From Rhizophagus clarus (taxonomy: Eukaryota > Glomeromycota > Glomeromycetes > Glomerales > Glomeraceae), in the NCBI GenBank assembly GCA_015698045.1, contig BLAL01000196.1, positions 868,001 through 932,000 of the forward strand: 64,000 bases of DNA, in the 5' to 3' direction. Within the stretch, counting starts at the first letter, position 1. The number at the start of each line of letters is the position of its first letter. This document shows positions 44,041-57,477 of the stretch, piece after piece. A program made the translations under genes and the position numbers. The notes below the pieces were generated by a model that saw nothing but the letters and a program-made list of their open reading frames with translations, was not told the origin of the DNA and made no database searches.

Positions 44041-45466
44041 CTAGAGTTTAAGGATTCTAATATGATTTGTTTTAATTAAGTAAATCATTTGACTTTCAGG
44101 CTTTTGTGTGAAAGTCCCATAATCAGTTTATATTATTACCATGTTATTAAAGTAGAGCTATCACTAGAGATAAGCTGTGATAAATCTAGGAGCAGAAACT
44201 GGTATGATTTGAGGTTAACTCTGCTACATAATAATATGTTGTAAACATTTAACTATATATCTACAATTGGGTGTACTATATTTGTGGTGTTAAAATTATC
44301 AGTATCAGCTTGGTCTAATTTAAAGTTGATATAAAAATCTGAAGCTAGAAGCAGATAAAATATAGCTAAATTGGAGTGGTTAAGAAAAATCTTGAACAAT
44401 ATATTAATATATTAAATTTGAATTTGCTTAATGATCATATAAAAAAAAAACCCTATGTAAGACTTTTATTTGCTTATTTTAATATAAAATTTTTAGTTGG
44501 TTAGATATTTAAATGCGCAGCTAAACTTATTTTTATTTCAGTTCAATAATTATATTTGCATAGCAGAACCTTTTATTTGTATAACAAAGATTTTTCTATA
44601 TATATAAAGAGAAAATTTTAATTTCATACATATATCAAAAAAAATTTTTTACAAAAAATTTTTTTAAACTAATTCTTCTTTTCTATTATTTTACACATTT
44701 TAATTTTATAAACACAATATTGTATTTAATATTTATAAAAAAAATCATGTTTTTATAATAATATTTTCATATTCTTATTTTTTGTTTGCTAATTTTACTC
44801 ATATATAAAATGAATTTTAGACAAATGAAATTATCTTTTATGTTAAGTAAATTGTTCAGCAGTGTAAAAAGTATTTGTATTTCAATTTTTATGATTCTAA
44901 GTATAATATTTGTGAAGATAATTATATTTTTTAAACAGTACTAACTCCAAAAAAATTTTTTTCTCTTTTAATTTTAGGATGTAATAACATCACTTTGGTC
45001 AAATGAAATTACTTTTTTATGTTTAAAAAATTGTTCAGTGATGTCGAATCTACCTGCATATAAATTTTTATAATGATTGGATTAATATTTGTAAAGTATT
45101 AGCTATTTTTGTATTATCAATTTTTTTGCAAAAATCTGTTTTGCAATTTTAGAGCATGATTTCCCTACTTTGGTTAAATGAAATTCCTTTTTCCGCTTAA
45201 GTAAAGTTGTTCAACGAAGTCAAATCTACCTACAGTAAAGATTTTAGGATAATTGGATTAATATTTGTGGAATATGACCAATATTTGTATTTTCAATTAT
45301 TTATCATTTAAATGATTTTAATTTTAAAGTGTAATTTTTTTTATTTTAAATCAACTTGTTAACTTTAAGAACTTGTTCAGAAGAGTTGGTAATAATTTAT
45401 ATTTTAATTTTATAAATCTAAATATAATAATATTTATAAAAAATTCCAAATTTTAAAACTATTTTT

Positions 45467-47447
45467 TTTTTTTTTTTTTTTTTTTTTTAATCCAAGAATC
45501 AAAATACAAATAAAATAATCTACCGTCTCATTTACAGGAGCCGTAGCTACAAGTGACAAGTACCTGACATGACTAACTATCCTAGCCTATTCTTATAGAA
45601 TATAATAGGAAGTCTAGAAATAGATTTAAGGAATAAGGGAGTCGAAAAATAAAAAGAAATATTCTAAAAAGAAAACAAAATAAAACCAAATATATAACTA
45701 AATCAAAATGATTCCTAAGTTAAAAAGCCGATAAACCTAATTAACAAAATTATATAAATTGTTCCAAAAGGGCCTTCAGTCCTGCTACTAAATGTTTCAC
45801 ATCTGGCCTATTGGACTGGTTGGACTTGGAGCGAGAGTTCTTCTTATAAGTCAAACCAGATTTCGAGGAAGTGTTTTCTTTTTTGTTCTGGTTATGACAC
45901 CTGTGGTTGTCTGAAAATTGTTGATTAGTATTTGGATGAGAAGGCTTAAAACGCCTAGAAGTATTGCTAGTATTGCCAATTCTAACTGGAGGATATTTTT
46001 TGAATCCAAGTCTGGGAGAGGAATAACGACACCATGACAAATTAACATCATTCCACAGTTGAGAAGTACTTATACATTTTGAAACCTGATCCCATGTCGC
46101 AAAGTATCCAATCAACTTTCTTTGTCCTGAGGATTCTTTAATAATCTTAAACGATTTCATACCACTCTCAGCTAAAAATCGGCTGGGAATGCAGTTGAGA
46201 AATAGGGAGGATTCAGTCATATCCGCCAGGATATCAGTAATGACTGCTTGGAATTTTTCTCTTTGTTTTCGTTCTGAAAGATTCCACGATGCTAGAAACC
46301 ATCTAACTGGGATACCTCCTAGTCCGACAGACCATTCGCCTCCATTATAGGCTTTAAGGCACGCGTGATTAGGTATCAATCTTACCCTTGCTGAAAGATA
46401 TTTTTTGTGCACCCTAGTGCTGATTGATACAATCTTCCCCCAGAAACTTAAGTTTTCAAGGAGGGTATAACTATCCCACTTGGCCGGTATATCATATACA
46501 ATTAAGTCCAAAAGCTGTGCCTGTTCTTCTTGCTGAGAATAGTAACCGGTAAGGATAAGGTTTGAATTTTTGAAGTTGTCTGCTAAATGTTTTTGCTTTC
46601 TCTTTTTATCTTGAGTATTTTGTGGCTGCTTCAAAGGTTTTTTACTATCACTACTCTTCGAAGGAGTCACTGGCTGAGGAGGAACATTGTTGAAAGTAAT
46701 CACCTTTGAACTAGAGGGTGTGTGCTTAGGTGACTGATTGCTAGGAACAATAAAGGGATTGTTATCCGGTTGTTGTTGTTGTTGTTGGAGTTTCTTTAAC
46801 TTCTTCCTAGCAGACTTTTTCTGAGACCTAGACAAAGGCGTAGCAGGTGGTGTGATTGGGTTGGGACGATGAGGGGTACTAGGTACCAGATCAACTGTGT
46901 CCCCAATTGTGTCATCAAGATTCATAGAATCTGATTGGTGTTGTATCGGTTGAGAAATTTCTATATCGGGAGTAGTAGATTGTTATTGCATAGAGGGCTG
47001 AGTTTCCAAATTGGCTGTACAGATCTCCCAGGCATGATAATTGCAATCTTTGACAAAACGACCAAGGAGAGTCGCGATAAAAGAAGCTAATAGCGGAGAT
47101 CTTGGACGAGGTTTTATATATTCTGGTAACTCCACTAGTTGCATAACATCTTGGTTTCGGGCAAGAAAGTTCCTCATGAGTTGTTCATCCAGTTCTAACT
47201 CACTAAAAATATTCTTGCAGTGTATTATTATGCCGTTAGTTTTAATACGTATTGCTTTAAAAACATCTTCTTTGTGGTGTCTGAAAAACCACTCTGATTA
47301 ACTGTGTAGTGTTTCTTGGGTCGAGAAGTCCATTTTTGTAACTTATTCGCAGTGTTTCTTAACAAAATAAACGTCCTGTAGACAAAATAAAAAATTTTTT
47401 CTTCTGTGAAAATTTGGTTCACAGATCGACAGGAAAGAGTTTTTTTC
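45467..47447 (-). mobile_element. PolyA-tailed retroposon carrying only ORF1
   Basis: Flanked by a 15-bp duplication TTTAAAACTATTTTT (45452-45466 and 47448-47462). The plus-strand T run 45462-45488 is its polyA tail. R1 copy 2 shows the empty site at about 59518-59535. About 1,980 bp, with one gene and no reverse transcriptase, so mobilised in trans by a LINE. Confidence 0.88.
45750..47422 (-). pseudogene. Retroposon ORF1 protein (RRM-like), nearly intact
   Basis: The last 391 codons are open (46925-45750): Pro-rich TPHRPNPITPPATP, basic KKSARKKLKKLQQQQQQ, Ser/Pro linker, then NLILTGYYSQQEEQ leading to DLIVYDIPAKWDSYTLLEN, KYLSARVRLIP, GIPVRWFLASWNLSERK and LIGYFATWDQ, which resembles an RRM-type nucleic-acid-binding module, then a basic Asn/Ser tail ending ALLEQFI. 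Upstream the same frame continues through one TAA (about 46981) into MRNFLARNQDVMQLVELPEY; before that a 1-nt deletion near 47262 shifts to the frame of QIFTEEKIFYFVYRTFILL. So one stop and one frameshift separate it from a protein of about 550 residues. Confidence 0.75.
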
Positions 47448-47571
47448 TTTAAAACTATTTTTAAAATACCAATAGTATATTAATATTATATTAATATTAA
47501 TTAAAATTAAAAATTCTGAAGTTGGTATATCATTTTATATTATTAATTTATTAATATTTAGTGAATAAATT

Positions 47572-48336
47572 CATATGCGCCGATTTGAGGAATTTGCCGA
47601 TCATCAATTATGTGGCGCAGTACCAATTAAAATTGATCAAAACCGTCCCTACATAAGAAAAAATAAGCCAAAAAATACTTAAAAAAACTTTTAAGACCTT
47701 TTCCAAAAAAATTTACCTCTTTAACCTGAAACCAGTAGAAGAAATTTCTAAAAAAAGGAATAAAAATATTATAAAATTAGTTTATTTAAAAAAAAAAGTA
47801 AGAATAAGCACCAGAATAATGATTTAATAAAAAAAAATTGATTGAAAAATAATTAATAATGAATATCAAATAGATTTTAACTAAATAAACTAATCAATAT
47901 ATAATTTAAATTCACTAAAACATCGTTATTAATCTTAGAATTATTTATTTATTGAAAGATTATTTTTGAATAATTTTGCTGCCTAAATAAATTTTTTTTA
48001 TAAACTATTGAAAAAAAAATAAAAAAATAGCTCCAAGTTATATTTAATGTAAAATAACTACTAATATACTTGCCAAAATTCTCAACTTACATAATGTAAA
48101 AACTGGTGGAAAAGTTTGATGGGGAAGTTGATGGGGAGTTTAATATGGAGTTTACGAAAGAAAAAAATTTTTTAACGCTACTTTTGTTAAAGCAATTTCT
48201 CGATATTTGTGTCATATGATCATGTAGCACAAGAGTGATCCTTTTTGTGAAACTTATTTAACTTAATTTTTATCTAATTATCATCAAATTCCTTAATTTA
48301 GGCTAATTTTGTTAATTCTGAAAATCGGCGGATATG
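47572..48336. mobile_element. MITE, 765 bp, TIR CATATSCGCCGATTT (copy 2)
   Basis: Inverted relative to 8383-9146 and alignable end to end. R1 copy 2 has the uninterrupted site (about 59635-59650). The sequence on both sides (AAATT | TTTACAA) suggests a target duplication of at most 2 bp. Confidence 0.88.
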
Positions 48337-48949
48337 TTTACAATTTTTTTCGCAATGATATAAAAAATTAATTTACTATTACTATATATATATTTATTAT
48401 AATTAAATTATCTTTTTATACTTAAATAAAGTTATATATATCAGAAAAAAAATTGCTTAGCAGAATAAAAAATTCAAAGGTTATAATAAGAGTTTGCTTA
48501 GCAGAATTTAAAATAATTTGCTTATTAATCATAGTAAATTTTGAAATTTTTATTTGACTTATATATATATTGTTCGAGATTTTGGTTAAGAGCTATGTAA
48601 GAATTCTTATATTGTGGTTGAACCTTGAAACATTTAATTGTAAGTTTTATGTGAAATTAAGCCTGTTTAATCTGTAAGAGTGTAGACAAAATGGCATTAT
48701 TGTTGTTGTTAAAGATATTGAAGAGATTCATTATGCCTGCTATAAAGACTTCCATCTATAAGTAATGTAGACCTATAAGTTCTTCATGATATAAAGTGAT
48801 TGTAAGAAAAGAACATTGTACTCCAATAATATGTTTAATAAGGGCTAGAACAGATCTTTCAATCATAGCAGGTTTGGTGAATATTAATAGTTGACTTAAA
48901 TATATAAGTTTTGGGTATAAACTTTATTAATCAGGTAAACAATATGTTC

Positions 48950-50100
48950 TATAGAAAGTTTCTTATGTTTAATAATCTCTCTAGAAGTTCATCATGTATC
49001 TGAAGAATCTGTTGTTTTGTCAAAAACTGTGAATTTTTTGATAAAATCCAGATATCTAGGTATCAAGCTTTTGATTGAACAGGTTTGATAATATCTCTAT
49101 CATGAGTATCTAATGATACAGAAATAAGAGTTTTAGGTATTAAAGGGTTAATGACAATTAATTCACATTTTTTGTAATTAATCTTAATGTCAATTAAATC
49201 ATAAAAACTGCGGGCAATATTCAAAGTGTCTTGCATTCTGTTTCTATTGGTATTCAATTAAGCAGTATCATTTATGTAGACTGAGATCACTATGCAATAT
49301 GTAAAGTATTCCCAAGTATGTAAATTATGTGGGTTGGTAGATCAAGTGCATTTCATAATGTAACCTTTATTTAGTAAGAATGTGATGATCATGAGAAGAT
49401 GATCGTAATATATCCTCTATAATAGTGAAGATAGGCTATTCTCTTGATTAATATCATTAGTGGCTTGAGGGTCCAATGGTAATTGCTACTTAGATTTTCC
49501 TATTTTTGAAAAGGTTAATTATACAATTATTGAGGTGAGAGAGTAAGCTGATATGTTTTAATATAAGTGCTAGAAATTCTAAGCTAATGGAGTTAAAGGC
49601 TTTGGAGATATTTTGTAGAATGATCCAAAGTTCTTTAAAATTTTCTTTAACATCTTTGATGATATTATTAATTAATCGAATGGGAATAACAATGGAATCT
49701 CCTTTCAATCCACAATAATTAGCATTATATAAAATGTTCTGTTTCTGTATAATTTCTGTTAGTTGCCTACTAATAAATCTTGTGAAGATTTTTCTAATGA
49801 CTTCCAAAAGGGCTATTAGTCAGACATTAGATATATTATATTTAAACTTGTCTGGTTTTAGAATTGGGATTATGGTGGAAAAATGCTAATTATCTGAAAT
49901 CATTCCAGTTAAAAATATACACTGGTAAAACATTAAAATAACCTTAATTAGAGTGGGAGAAAAATGAAAAATCAAATGATAGGATATTCCTGAAGTACCT
50001 AGTGCTGAGTCTTTATTTATGTCATTTAAGATAGTGGTCCAAAAGAACAAAGTAAAGTTGTGATTTATCAAATTGTAAATAAGATTAGCTTCTTGAATTA
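48950..50100 (-). pseudogene. LINE reverse transcriptase fragment
   Basis: Readable blocks in order: GTSGISYHLI (50000), VIRKIFTRFISRQLTEII (49800), NANYCGLKGDS, ELWIILQNISKAFNSIS (palm motif A region, D replaced by N), and NRMQDTLNIARSFYDLIDIKINYKKCELIVINP (split here: after the catalytic-box region; near 49230-49130). Frames are broken and the catalytic Asp pair is not intact. Confidence 0.7.
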
Positions 50101-50170
50101 TAGGTTTGTAAGCTTATTTCCAAATAGGTTAAAAAGCTAACGTATTTAGTTTATGATTTCTTTGTCAAAA

Positions 50171-51428
50171 CTGAGTTACATATGTGTTCATAACCACTTT
50201 CTTCACATAATTAAATAATTAAATTAATCCAAATTTTATATTTTATTATATATAATTTATAAATTAAGATTTAATATATAAATATATAATTATTTTTTTA
50301 ATTTCTTAATATTATATAATACTAAAAATTTATATTCAATAATATTTAAATTTTATTTCAAATTTTAGCTTATTATGTAAGTAATAAATAGTTAATAAAA
50401 ACTCATGATTTTGTAAGAAAAATCAATTAAATATAAGCATAAATATAAAGGAAATTGGTAAAAAAAAAAAAAAAAAAGAAAATAAGTTTTAAAAAATGGA
50501 GAAATAATATATTAAATTAAAATTTTAAGGATAATTTTGATAAAATGAAATTTAAAATAAAAAATTTCAATTTAAATTAAGAAAATTGATCAATAAAATT
50601 GCATTTATATGATTTTTGTTTATTTTAAAAATAAACCAATCATATAAAAATCATCTAATTTTAAACACTTATAACTTTATGTAAATATTTTTTTGAAAAT
50701 CTGACTAGTAATTTAATAGTACTTATTTTGAAAAATAAAGTTACCAGATTATTTTCTTTAAAACTTTTTTTTTAAAATGCTAAAAGATTTATAAGTATTC
50801 CAATTTTATTGTTAAGTATAAACTTCTGACACTATAGTAATTTGACTATATATAATTTGTAATTATTATATAATTCAAATCTTTATAGTTTATATTAATA
50901 AAATTTATATTACTATGGTTTCAACACCAAAAAAAAAAAAATTAATAAAATTTATATAAATATATATATTTTAAAGTATAAAAATAAAAATTGAAATATA
51001 TAGATTCTTAAAAAATTTTGATTTTAGAATCAGGCTATAATTATAAATCTTGATTTCTGTTTAGTAAATAATATTAGTCTTATATGATTACATAAAAGAT
51101 TTTTTTATTATTAATATAGAAATTCTATACTATAAGCATAACTTTAAAGTTTTGGCTATTGTAACCTTAACATTTTTATACATTATATGTGAAAATATCG
51201 TTTATTCGTCATATTCACATTACTAAATATAATTATAATATGCAAATTGAAAATGCACTTTACATTTTTTTTTTTTATTTTTTTTATTTATTATTAATAT
51301 CATTAATATTAATATTATATTATTATTAGTATTAAAATTATATTATAGATTTTTTAATTTTTTTTTAAAAAAAAAAATTTTTATTCTTTTTTTTTAGCTC
51401 CTCGCCCAACCGACTGATTAGCATATAA
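50171..51428. other. AT-rich spacer with a tiny retroposon remnant
   Basis: No gene. Contains the 30-nt SINE-end insertion (50911-50940) described separately. T-rich run near 51360-51390. Confidence 0.5.
50911..50940 (+). mobile_element. Extremely truncated SINE-like copy
   Basis: Only TACTATGGTTTCAACACC plus an A12 tail, flanked by a perfect 17-bp duplication ATTAATAAAATTTATAT (50894-50910 and 50941-50957). The 3' end TTTCAACACC(A)n is the same as that of the 129-bp copy at 41143. Confidence 0.75.
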
Positions 51429-54400
51429 TTAATTTCTCATATAGAACAAAATATATGCCGACCGATCAGTTGGTTGGGTGGGGTTCTCTACTGAAGCAAC
51501 CTCTTCCAATGATATTGGAGAAATTGCTGTATCATCGATGTGAAGCCAGTCATTTTGACAAAGTATATCAGCCGTGTAATGACCACCGGTGGCTGACTTT
51601 CCGTGATGATAGACAACTAATAAATCGTAAAAATTAAGTACAAGAAAAAAAAAATAATTATAAAATTAAATTTTAGGGGATAAATATAATAATATTACCT
51701 CCAAACAGTCGGTATTCTATCGCCTTAGTAGGACGGCGTGCTTGAGCCACGATCTCTAATAAATAAAATAATTAATAATTAAACATAATCCTGCACGTAT
51801 AATACTATGAAGGAAATATATTTACCAGGCTGAATTGACAATGTTGTTGAGTATCCAATATGTTTGCTGAGTTTTTGTGTCCCGCCAACGTTATCATATA
51901 TAAATCTTTTCAAGTGAAGAGTTAATATCGGTGGTAGCGTCTCGATGTACAAACGTTTTGTGGCTTTCACCTGAGTACAGAAAATTAAAAAAAAATGCGT
52001 GAATATTATTATAAATAGCACATTTAGATAATATAAATACAATTGTTAAACACACCAAACCAATTTTGGGTGAGTAAAAGTCGTCCACACTTTCCGAAAC
52101 GGTTAAATTTTTTAGAGCATCTCCGATTGTCTTCACATCATCCGGCTGGAATAAAATAAATTATCTGATTGCCATAAAATAGGTAATTAATATAATAATA
52201 GGAATTTTACCTGTATATCTAGTTGTAACGACTGATATGGTTGCAGTGTGATAGAATCGTTGCTACCAGGACACGTTAATACCGATCTGAACTGACCACC
52301 AAATATGCGACTAATAGGAGTTTCTTCAACATTAGTCTATTTTTAGAAGAAACCATTTAGTATTTACGTACAAGGTGTATATGTTACCTATGTTTCTGTC
52401 ATTTAAATCATTGAATAGAACTAACTGTTTCATCGACATACCGTCCTGGTAAAACTCGTCTTGTTTTTACGACCAACTTCCATCCAATCATCACCTGTTA
52501 CACCGGCTTTATCAGATTGTTGATCTTTAGGTTCAGATTTCTTAAGAGCTACAATACATAAGCATATGATCAAAATTATATATTTCCAAAATCCTTTTCG
52601 ACATATAACGACATAACTTCAAACTTTACTTTACCTGCCAAGAACTCTTCATGTAGCCCATCAAGGAGGAATCCAAGGAATTCCTCGGCATCCTCTTGGC
52701 GCCCTTTCATGGAATCAAACCGTTTGAGTCCTCGTAGCGCATCATATACATATTCGGGAGAGAAAGCTTCTCCAAATTCTATTATAAATAAATTTAATAA
52801 ACTTAAATCGTATATAATATAAAATTGAATTTAAATAAATTAGAAAATGTACCTTCAGAACTTTCGGTGCGTTTCACTTGTTTGTATTCCTCAATAAATC
52901 TCACCCTAAATGGTGTAAAAATTGAATAGAAATATCATTAAAAATCCATTAATAAAGTGAATATAAACATTTATACTTACAAAGAATCAACGAGTGGAGT
53001 CTTACTGTTGAAGCTATGTGCGACATCTTTATAAATGCGTGTGAGTAGATTACAGAACGGTGGACAATGTGAAAGCGTTTGCAATATCTTTTTTAAAAAA
53101 GAATAATTAGACACTGCATATAAACATGAATTATTATTCAAAAGCTCGAACATACCGCATTCATAAAACACATATTACCATTATTTATGAGTCCTCTCGG
53201 TCTCATCTTTTCATTTTGAAAAGACGGATCGAAGTCCTTCAACAAGCCTAATAATAATTAAAATTTGAGTAAATGATAATATAATTGAAGAATATAGTAT
53301 ATATTATAAATTAAAATTTCGTATTACCCGCCAATCCTCCTATTTTAGGTTTTCCATTTGTTAATAAAACATCTGGCTTTTGTGTCTTTTGTAATTTAAC
53401 TGGAGGACTTGATAGCTTCGTGTTTGATTTAGAACTTTCAGCTATAACAGTATTAGGCTTTTGGTTTTCATCTTTCGGAAAAAGATGATGGGCCCAACAA
53501 ATGTTAGATGGTGTCGTACCATTTGAATTAAGCTGACTCGTGATTGATTCAGAAGGTCTTCTAGAGACATTCGGTGTATTGGAAACAGATGACATATTGT
53601 TCTTGCTATCTGATTCTACCTGTCGTGCAGAAACATTTTTAACTGACGGCTCTTTAGGTACAACAATTGTATTAGGGCTATGTGATGTAGAAGATCTTCT
53701 TGAACCACCCGGAGTGTTAGATTGTGATGGTGTATTAAAACCGGAAGAAGTCTTACTCTCATTTTTTTTCTTATGTTTCGCATTATTTTTAAGAGTTGAT
53801 TCTCTAACAGTGGTATTAGTGCCATTCGATTCGGAAGACCTTCTAGAGCTACTTGGTGTGCTAGTAAAAGATGGTGTATTGTTTTTGTTATCTGACTCAT
53901 GTTGTTCGACATGTTTAGTAACATTAGCATTTAAATAACTTGGTTCCTTCGGAAAATTATTATTAGTATTCATTTTTTCAACAGTGCAAGTTGAATTATT
54001 TGGTATTAAACTAGCGACACCAGTGTTAGGTCCATATTGCAGTATCTTATTGCCACGTTGATAACTGGTGACACTATTTGTATGTTGAGACCTGACAGCT
54101 GTCGAACCAGTGGAGAATTCTTTCATAGCACCAATCGGATTAATAATTTTTGAATTAACTCCATTCCATACGGAAGTCTTTCCAGCAACCCCGTTCTTAT
54201 GTTGAGGGTGTACATTTAATGAATTTGGCTTCGTAGCTCCATTGAGGTTACTCAAATTATTTTGTTGAAAAGTTCCATTAAGTATATTCACTGGTACCTT
54301 TGATGTGGAACAATTTGTCCCGGAAAAATTAGAGGTGCCGTTAACTGATGTTGATGATGAACCATCATCATTTCCAGTAGCATTATATGAAGAGTTATAT

Positions 54401-55113
54401 TTGTCGGGCGAAGATGGTCGGCTTTGAATATTTGCCGAGGTCGATTTATTCGATATCGACGATACGACCTGTGAAGAAGGTCGGTCTACGGAAGGTTTAT
54501 TGCTTAAAGAAACCTGTGTCGTTATTGATGGTTTGGCTAAAGTAGATGAACGGTTTCCATTTGTTATAACCGTTGATGATGTTTGTGTTATTATTTTATT
54601 TGCCTGGGCCATTTGCCGACTGACAACAGTTAGTGGCGTTATTTGCTTGGCTCTCATAACCGCTTGTGAATATGATACATTTTGTTCTTTACCACATTCT
54701 TGTGGTTTTGGGAGTGTAACTTTTATTTTTGTACCGCCTAATTGAAAGTTTTGAAAATTTTTTAGTAACAATATTTGATATTGTTGTGAAATGAGTATCC
54801 AATTTACCTCTTCTTATAGACGGAAACCCTATATTAAATGGTACCTAAAATAATACGTTATTTTATTTTAATTCCAAAATTAGCACATGCAAAATTTAAG
54901 ATTACTTAAAAAAGCGTAATCAAAATAATCATATACCTTTAGCGGCATGCCTTGTGTATTTTTTGTGACAATTTCGATATCCTCCCTCCCTGAGAACGAC
55001 CCGTATATTGGCTTAAATTCCTTACAACAATGAAATTAAATATTCATGGATGAGATTTATATTCAAACGCTACTGATCAAACGTTTTGTAAAGCTTACCT
55101 TATGTGAATGCAT
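51429..55113 (-). CDS. USP10: Ubiquitin-specific protease, USP10/Ubp3 type
   Basis: Cysteine protease that removes ubiquitin; USP10/Ubp3 acts in stress-granule, ribophagy and vesicle-transport control. Fourteen exons: 55113-55099, 55020-54937, 54844-54808, 54737-53328, 53247-53156, 53087-52981, 52905-52853, 52778-52635, 52548-52442, 52336-52211, 52145-52056, 51970-51826, 51755-51699, 51616-51429; all joins keep frame, 884 residues. Exon 4 encodes a 470-residue Ser/Asn/Thr-rich disordered region. The catalytic domain starts with [14 protein letters not shown] (nucleophile C542), continues [40 protein letters not shown], and ends with the His box TGGHYTADI (H835) and LHIDD (D850). The three catalytic residues are present, so the gene looks functional. 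The first coding exon is only five codons (MHSHK), which makes the start the weakest point. Confidence 0.94.
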
Positions 55114-57477
55114 GTTTATATAAAAGTCTTCTTTGAGTAGTAAACGTAAAGAGAAAATAGCTTTTTTAACTTTGAGATTTCGAGAATTCTAGCCTTACAA
55201 AAAAACTATAATTACTCGATTGTGTTAATAAACTTAATCACTTGAGATAAAACATGCACACGATGCAAGTGATAAAATTAATGCTCGATTCTATACTTTA
55301 TTCTTTACCTATGATAGCTAAAAAAAAATCGGTAATTTGATTGTTTTTTTGTCAAAAATGATTTTCGTTAAAAAAAGCTACCATTAAGTGGAAAATTAAT
55401 TGTTTTTTTTTTTTTGGCTTGCTAGAGCTATGAAGAATTGATTGATAGGATTATGTAAATGATCTTTAACGACTCTTGATGCATTCCTTCGTAATAATCA
55501 CAAATTCTTCATTACTGATTGAATGATAAGTTTAGGCGGATCAACTCACGTGATTCGTAACATCACAATTTCCCTCCTTATTATCAGACTTACAGTAAAA
55601 ACCTTTGTGTTTCACAGATCTTTTTTTACATTGTTTTTTTTGCAACAATGAATGGTTTTGTACTTTATATCGGTAAATAATTTATAAGAATTTCATCTTT
55701 CCTAATATAGAATTATTTTATTAAATGAACCGGCTATTTTCTTTTTTGAGGTAGTTGAAAAATGATGGCATTATAGACATTACAGTATAAATTTCAAATA
55801 TTATTCCACTAATACATTGCAGTAAAATTCTAATACATATAAGTTTAAACTTAAAATTTGCATATTATAATCAAATAATTTTGTTTTTTAATTAGTAATA
55901 ATTTAATAAATATATAATATTAAATTAATACCTGATTTTCTTATTTATATAATTTTTTATTTATATTTATTAATTAAAAAAAACATTAATATTATATAAT
56001 ACTTAAAATTATTAAATTATTTAAAGTATTTATTTTATTAAATAAACTTATAAAAATACATAATATTTAATTAAAAATATAAATACTAAATAAATTTAGC
56101 TATTTTTTAAAGTAAAATAATATTATATATAATATAATAAACTAAATTTTAAATTAATAAAATTTAGATATTAATAGTAATATTATATATTTTATAAAAG
56201 ATAGTATTTATAGTAATACAAATTACATGATAGTTATTTTATTTAGTTAAATTAAATAAATATTTTGTAATTCTAAAAAATTATTCAGAAATTAATTTAA
56301 CTTTAACAAAAAATTAATATTAAAGTTTTAAGATAACTAATAAAATTATTTTATATAAATTTACTTTAGTTATATATAATTTATACAATATAATTATATT
56401 ATATAAGTCACATATAACTTAGATTAGATTATAAAGTAATTTTATAGTTTATCAATAACTTTATAATATAATAGTATTTCTATAGTCTACCAGTAATTTT
56501 ATAATATAATACTAACTTTATAATATTAATATAATGAAGAACACTATATAATAGATTGTTAATGTAGAGCTAATTTTAACATATGAAAAAATTTTTAATT
56601 AACTGAATTTTATTAATTATAGATTATATAATATTATATGAAATAATATTATAAAATTAGCATATATAAAATAAATCTTTTTATACCAAATTTTTTTTAT
56701 ATCAAATTTTTTGATTCTAAAGTAAAAAATAAAATTTTCTGATATAATAAAAAGTAAAATTTTTGACTTTTATATAAGATAATTTAACACATATCACTTT
56801 TTTAAATGTAATAGTAATCATATAAATTATATAATTAATAATAAAATTCATGTTCATGTTTATTTTTTACGTTTTTCTTTTGCTTTTTTTTTTTATTTAT
56901 TTCTTATAATGCTACCTATATTCAAAAAACAACCAAATAATCCTTCTAGAAAACATAAATCTTTTACTATAATACAGAAAAAAGAAATTTATTTAAAAAA
57001 AATAATAACTCTTTTATAAATAAAAAAAGTTAATTATTTAGTATAATGTTAGTGAATGTATTATAAATAATATTTTAAGAAAAGAGAAAAATGGCTTGTT
57101 AAAAATTTTAATTTATTATAAATAAGTTTAAAACATAAAAAAAAGTTGCTTTTTCTATTATTAAAGAAGTATTAGTTATTTAGGTAAATAATATTATACA
57201 AAATAATTTTACTATTACTAATAATATACTTTTAACATAAGCACATGTTAAGACTGGCCCTAGGGTTGGGAGTATTCTTTTTTGATATAGTGGGTACCTT
57301 GTATCCTTCCTATTCATAATAAAAGTTATGCGATCTCATTACCTTTAAAATTTAAAAAAATATACTTTTAATCAAAGTATTAGAATTTACTTTTTTATTT
57401 AAGGAAGATAAATTTAAAAATTCTTACAGATGATTAGATAATTTTATAAAATTACATAATCTAAAGTATAATATATA
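55114..57477. other. AT-rich spacer without a supported gene
   Basis: The first few hundred bases are the promoter side of the USP10-type gene; beyond 55700 the sequence is extremely AT-rich. Nothing coding or structured supported. Confidence 0.5.

Larger units (their letters stand above)
44394..48575. mobile_element. TIR element R1, copy 1 (carries two later insertions)
   Basis: Ends GAACAATATAT and ATATATTGTTC are inverted. Body matches copy 2 (58471-59879) closely over 44394-45466, 47448-47571 and 48337-48575. Core contains about four diverged 170-bp direct repeats (TTTGGTCAAATGAAATTACT ... TGATTGGATTAATATTTG) at about 44815, 44990, 45165 and 45345, and AGCAGAA motifs near both ends. No ORF of its own. 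Confidence 0.8.
41650..50170 (-). mobile_element. LINE copy B (jockey-like), split by a nested element
   Basis: 3' end marked by a T run (about 41640-41650). The 3' portion covers 41650-44390 and the reverse-transcriptase portion 48576-50170; element R1 copy 1 (44394-48575) sits between. Both parts read on the minus strand and together give about 4.3 kb. No complete ORF survives. Confidence 0.65.

Noticed and set aside
53540..53938. Plus-strand ORF inside the USP10-type gene
   Set aside because: Antisense shadow of the Ser/Asn-rich exon 4; the minus-strand gene is fully supported by splice sites and catalytic motifs.
54738..54771. Start of the deubiquitinase at the ATG at 54771
   Set aside because: The reading [11 protein letters not shown] is intronic; a CAATTAG acceptor at 54738 joins in frame to three upstream exons starting at 55113.
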